Positions 15,216-16,352 of a stretch of 16,352 nucleotides of DNA are shown here, piece by piece. Location: positions 1-16,352 of the forward strand of contig NZ_CALCZQ010000027.1 in the NCBI RefSeq assembly GCF_937903345.1, read 5' to 3'. Within the stretch, counting starts at the first letter, position 1. Every line of letters starts with the position of its first letter. Source of the stretch: an uncultured Emticicia sp. (GTDB lineage Bacteria > Bacteroidota > Bacteroidia > Cytophagales > Spirosomataceae). A program made the translations under genes and the position numbers. Under the pieces are notes generated by a model, which saw only the letters and a list, made by a program, of their open reading frames with translations, did not search any database and was not told the origin of the DNA.

Positions 15216-15237
15216 ATTTGCAAACAATTTGCAAACA
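15216..15237. repeat. Tandem 11-bp repeats with palindromic TTTGCAAA core upstream of integrase
   Basis: ATTTGCAAACA occurs twice back to back (15216-15226 and 15227-15237), each copy containing the palindrome TTTGCAAA. The pair lies 24 bp upstream of the integrase ATG and directly downstream of its -7 element. This is a natural place for an operator or for integrase arm-type or excisionase binding sites. The spacing of one helical turn favours cooperative binding on one DNA face. Confidence 0.5.
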
Positions 15238-15244
15238 TTATATA

Positions 15245-15276
15245 CAAATATATGAAAACTGATGTAAATAAACCAA
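15245..15276 (-). promoter_or_regulatory. Bacteroidota-type promoter of the integrase gene
   Basis: On the minus strand TTG (15274-15276) and TATATTTG (15245-15252) are separated by 21 nt, within the N17-23 range of the Bacteroidota consensus. The start site would fall near 15239, so the TTTGCAAA repeats lie in or beside the transcript start and could repress it. Confidence 0.6.
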
Positions 15277-15346
15277 TAAAAAGGCCTTATTTTTGTAAAA
15301 AAATAGCAGTTTATATTGATTTATCTATTGATATTTATTAAACGTT

Positions 15347-15393
15347 ACTGACTCATAATCAGTAGGTGCTTGGTTCGATTCCAAGTGGGCCCA
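15347..15393 (+). tRNA. Displaced 3' half of tRNA-Met (CAT): right attachment site, truncated
   Basis: The sequence folds as an anticodon arm (ACTGA / loop CTCATAA / TCAGT, anticodon CAT at 15354-15356), a 5-nt variable region, a T arm (CTTGG / TTCGATT / CCAAG), the 3' acceptor strand TGGGCCC and discriminator A. No D arm and no matching 5' acceptor strand GGGCCCA occur upstream; AT-rich element DNA is there instead. This is the usual result of integrase-mediated insertion into a tRNA gene, with the original 3' part left at the right junction. The integrase start is 155 bp away. Whether the original was elongator Met or Ile(k2C) cannot be decided. It is non-functional as it stands. Confidence 0.75.
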
Positions 15394-15422
15394 CTGCCTA
15401 AAGTGTTAATAATAAGAGCCAT

Positions 15423-15454
15423 AAAAAAGATTTCAATTTTTTGAAATCTTTTTT
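15423..15454 (+). terminator. Intrinsic terminator after the tRNA remnant
   Basis: A 14-bp perfect stem (AAAAAAGATTTCAA and its complement) with a TTTT loop ends in a T-rich tract and lies 30 nt past the tRNA 3' end. It is the expected terminator of the original tRNA transcript, supporting the view that DNA to the right of 15347 is the original chromosome. Confidence 0.7.
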
Positions 15455-15816
15455 ATTTTAGTTGAATAACAAATTGCACAACATCTCTTTCCTAAAAGTA
15501 CAATAACAACATACTTCGTTCCTCGTAAAATCTTAAATAATAAGTTTCCACATTTACTCTGTGGGTATTTTTTTGTTTGGTAAACAGTCTCAGAGAAATG
15601 GGCAGCAAAGTACAGCCTAAGCACCGATTGTTTCTAATTGGAGGTTTCCTAATTCAGTCGCATAGTTTATGTTAAAAGATTTTTTTAATTTTTTTTGAAA
15701 AGATGGGTAATTTATTTTATTGGTAGTGAGAAAATATTAATCGACAATTCGAAATGATGAGACTATTTTTTTCTCTATGACAAACCTGCTGAAGGTCTTT
15801 AATGTCAGATTCCATA
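15455..15816. other. AT-rich intergenic DNA without a supported gene
   Basis: No gene is supported. A 63-codon GTG-started minus-strand frame (15433-15624) runs into the tRNA terminator stem and has no domain. A second minus-strand stretch of about 40 codons upstream of it lacks a start codon. Confidence 0.5.
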
Positions 15817-16352
15817 TCAAAAATGAGAAATTGGCCTTTGGGTGTATATAATTATCACCGGCATTGAATAATCTACCCAGCAATCATTATTAAAATCACC
15901 TGTAGTAAATCCATTAAAAATTGTCCTAAATTTAGTCCTATTTCTTAATGATTTTTGAAATAATGCCATAAAAAAATCTGTAATAACACCCGTACCACTA
16001 TACCATTTGTTGAATTCTAATTGTTTTGCATTAGGGTCAAATGTATAAGGTTTAAACTTAATTTGTACAAACAATACCTTCAATCTAATAGCTTTCTCAA
16101 TTTTTATTTCTATTAGAGTGGTTATACTTTTTACATCTCTATACCAACCATCAAATTCCAATCCTACTAAAGGCTGCGTGCATAAGCCAACTGTTGTTTA
16201 GGATAGATATTGAGATCCTTCAGATACATCGATAATTTCCTCTTTTAGACTACTGCTTCCTTAAATGGTTACCAAATTGACTTTGTCTATTTTAAAAATT
16301 TTTGGATTAATAGAACTAGATAAATCACCTTTCCATTTTTTGAAAACAGATC
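15817..16352 (-). pseudogene. Decayed surface-protein gene with InlB-like repeats (partial, runs off right edge)
   Basis: One minus-strand frame across this stretch shows conserved repeat motifs but two in-frame TAA stops (16261-16263 and 16198-16200). The first part ends a repeat (FKKWKGDLSSSINP, then IDKVNLVTI). The second (about 16063-16260) reads GSSSLKEEIIDVSEGSQY, then EFDGWYRD and IEKAIRLKVLF. This is the divergent InlB B-repeat (Flg_new_2-type) pattern common in Bacteroidota surface proteins. A later GDFNNDCWVDY (15868-15900) resembles a calcium-binding FG-GAP-type loop, and the frame ends at 15817. The apparent start near 16161 is only a TTG inside a repeat. It is most likely a dead gene that continues beyond the window. 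Confidence 0.6.

Larger units (their letters stand above)
10541..15393 (-). mobile_element. Right-hand module of a putative tRNA-Met-integrated element
   Basis: Five minus-strand genes (integrase, unknown 326 residues, HTH, unknown 138 residues, DnaA domain I protein) lie next to the tRNA-Met 3' fragment. This set-up is typical of the conserved core of an integrative or mobilizable element. The right edge is the tRNA fragment. The left edge is not seen: no second copy of the tRNA sequence occurs in the window, so the element either extends beyond position 1, carrying the adhesin-PorV and other genes as cargo, or has lost its left end. The listed start is only the limit of the recognisable module. 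No relaxase or conjugation gene is present here. Confidence 0.55.

Noticed and set aside
15433..15624. 63-codon minus-strand frame beginning with GTG
   Set aside because: It ends inside the tRNA terminator stem, uses a rare start and has no domain or signal peptide.

Overview
The window looks like AT-rich chromosomal DNA from a Bacteroidota bacterium, probably of the Cytophagales type, though the genus cannot be fixed from sequence alone. The evidence is a type IX secretion (T9SS) cargo with a C-terminal sorting domain, a PorV-like protein, a LytS/LytTR two-component pair, promoters of the TTG-N17-23-TAnnTTTG type and almost no Shine-Dalgarno sequences. Every confident protein gene is on the minus strand.

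Left part (1-4386): a partial secreted TlpA-like thioredoxin runs off the left edge. Next come a gene-poor stretch ending in a strong leftward terminator, and an operon of a LytS-type membrane histidine kinase and a LytTR response regulator. Upstream of the kinase lie a short remnant of a secreted protein and a 160-bp element with 24-bp terminal inverted repeats, which looks like a MITE with ISL3-like ends.

Middle (4387-10510): a two-gene operon encodes a 1576-residue surface protein (signal peptide, lectin-like N-terminal sandwich, about 13 Ig-like modules, type A T9SS sorting domain) followed by a PorV-family outer-membrane protein. It has a near-ideal Bacteroidota promoter, a hairpin between the two genes and a terminator at the end. 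The likely logic is that the cargo is exported by T9SS and released or attached with the help of the PorV-like shuttle.

Right part (10541-15393): a run of minus-strand genes looks like the conserved end of an integrative element. From right to left it holds a tyrosine recombinase, an unknown helical protein starting 1 nt after the recombinase stop, a small HTH (excisionase-like) protein, an unknown 138-residue protein, and a 310-residue protein whose C-terminus is DnaA domain I without the AAA+ or DNA-binding domains. The region upstream of this last gene has a perfect DnaA box, a second near-consensus box and 12-bp iteron-like repeats. It may be a replication origin or autoregulatory site, which makes this pair the most novel candidate here. 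The integrase end abuts the displaced 3' half of a tRNA-Met(CAT) gene, still followed by its terminator, which marks the right attachment site. No reconstituted tRNA is present in the window, so the left boundary of the element is not seen.

Far right (15455-16352): AT-rich DNA and a decayed surface-protein gene with InlB-like repeats and two in-frame TAA stops. It continues past the window edge.
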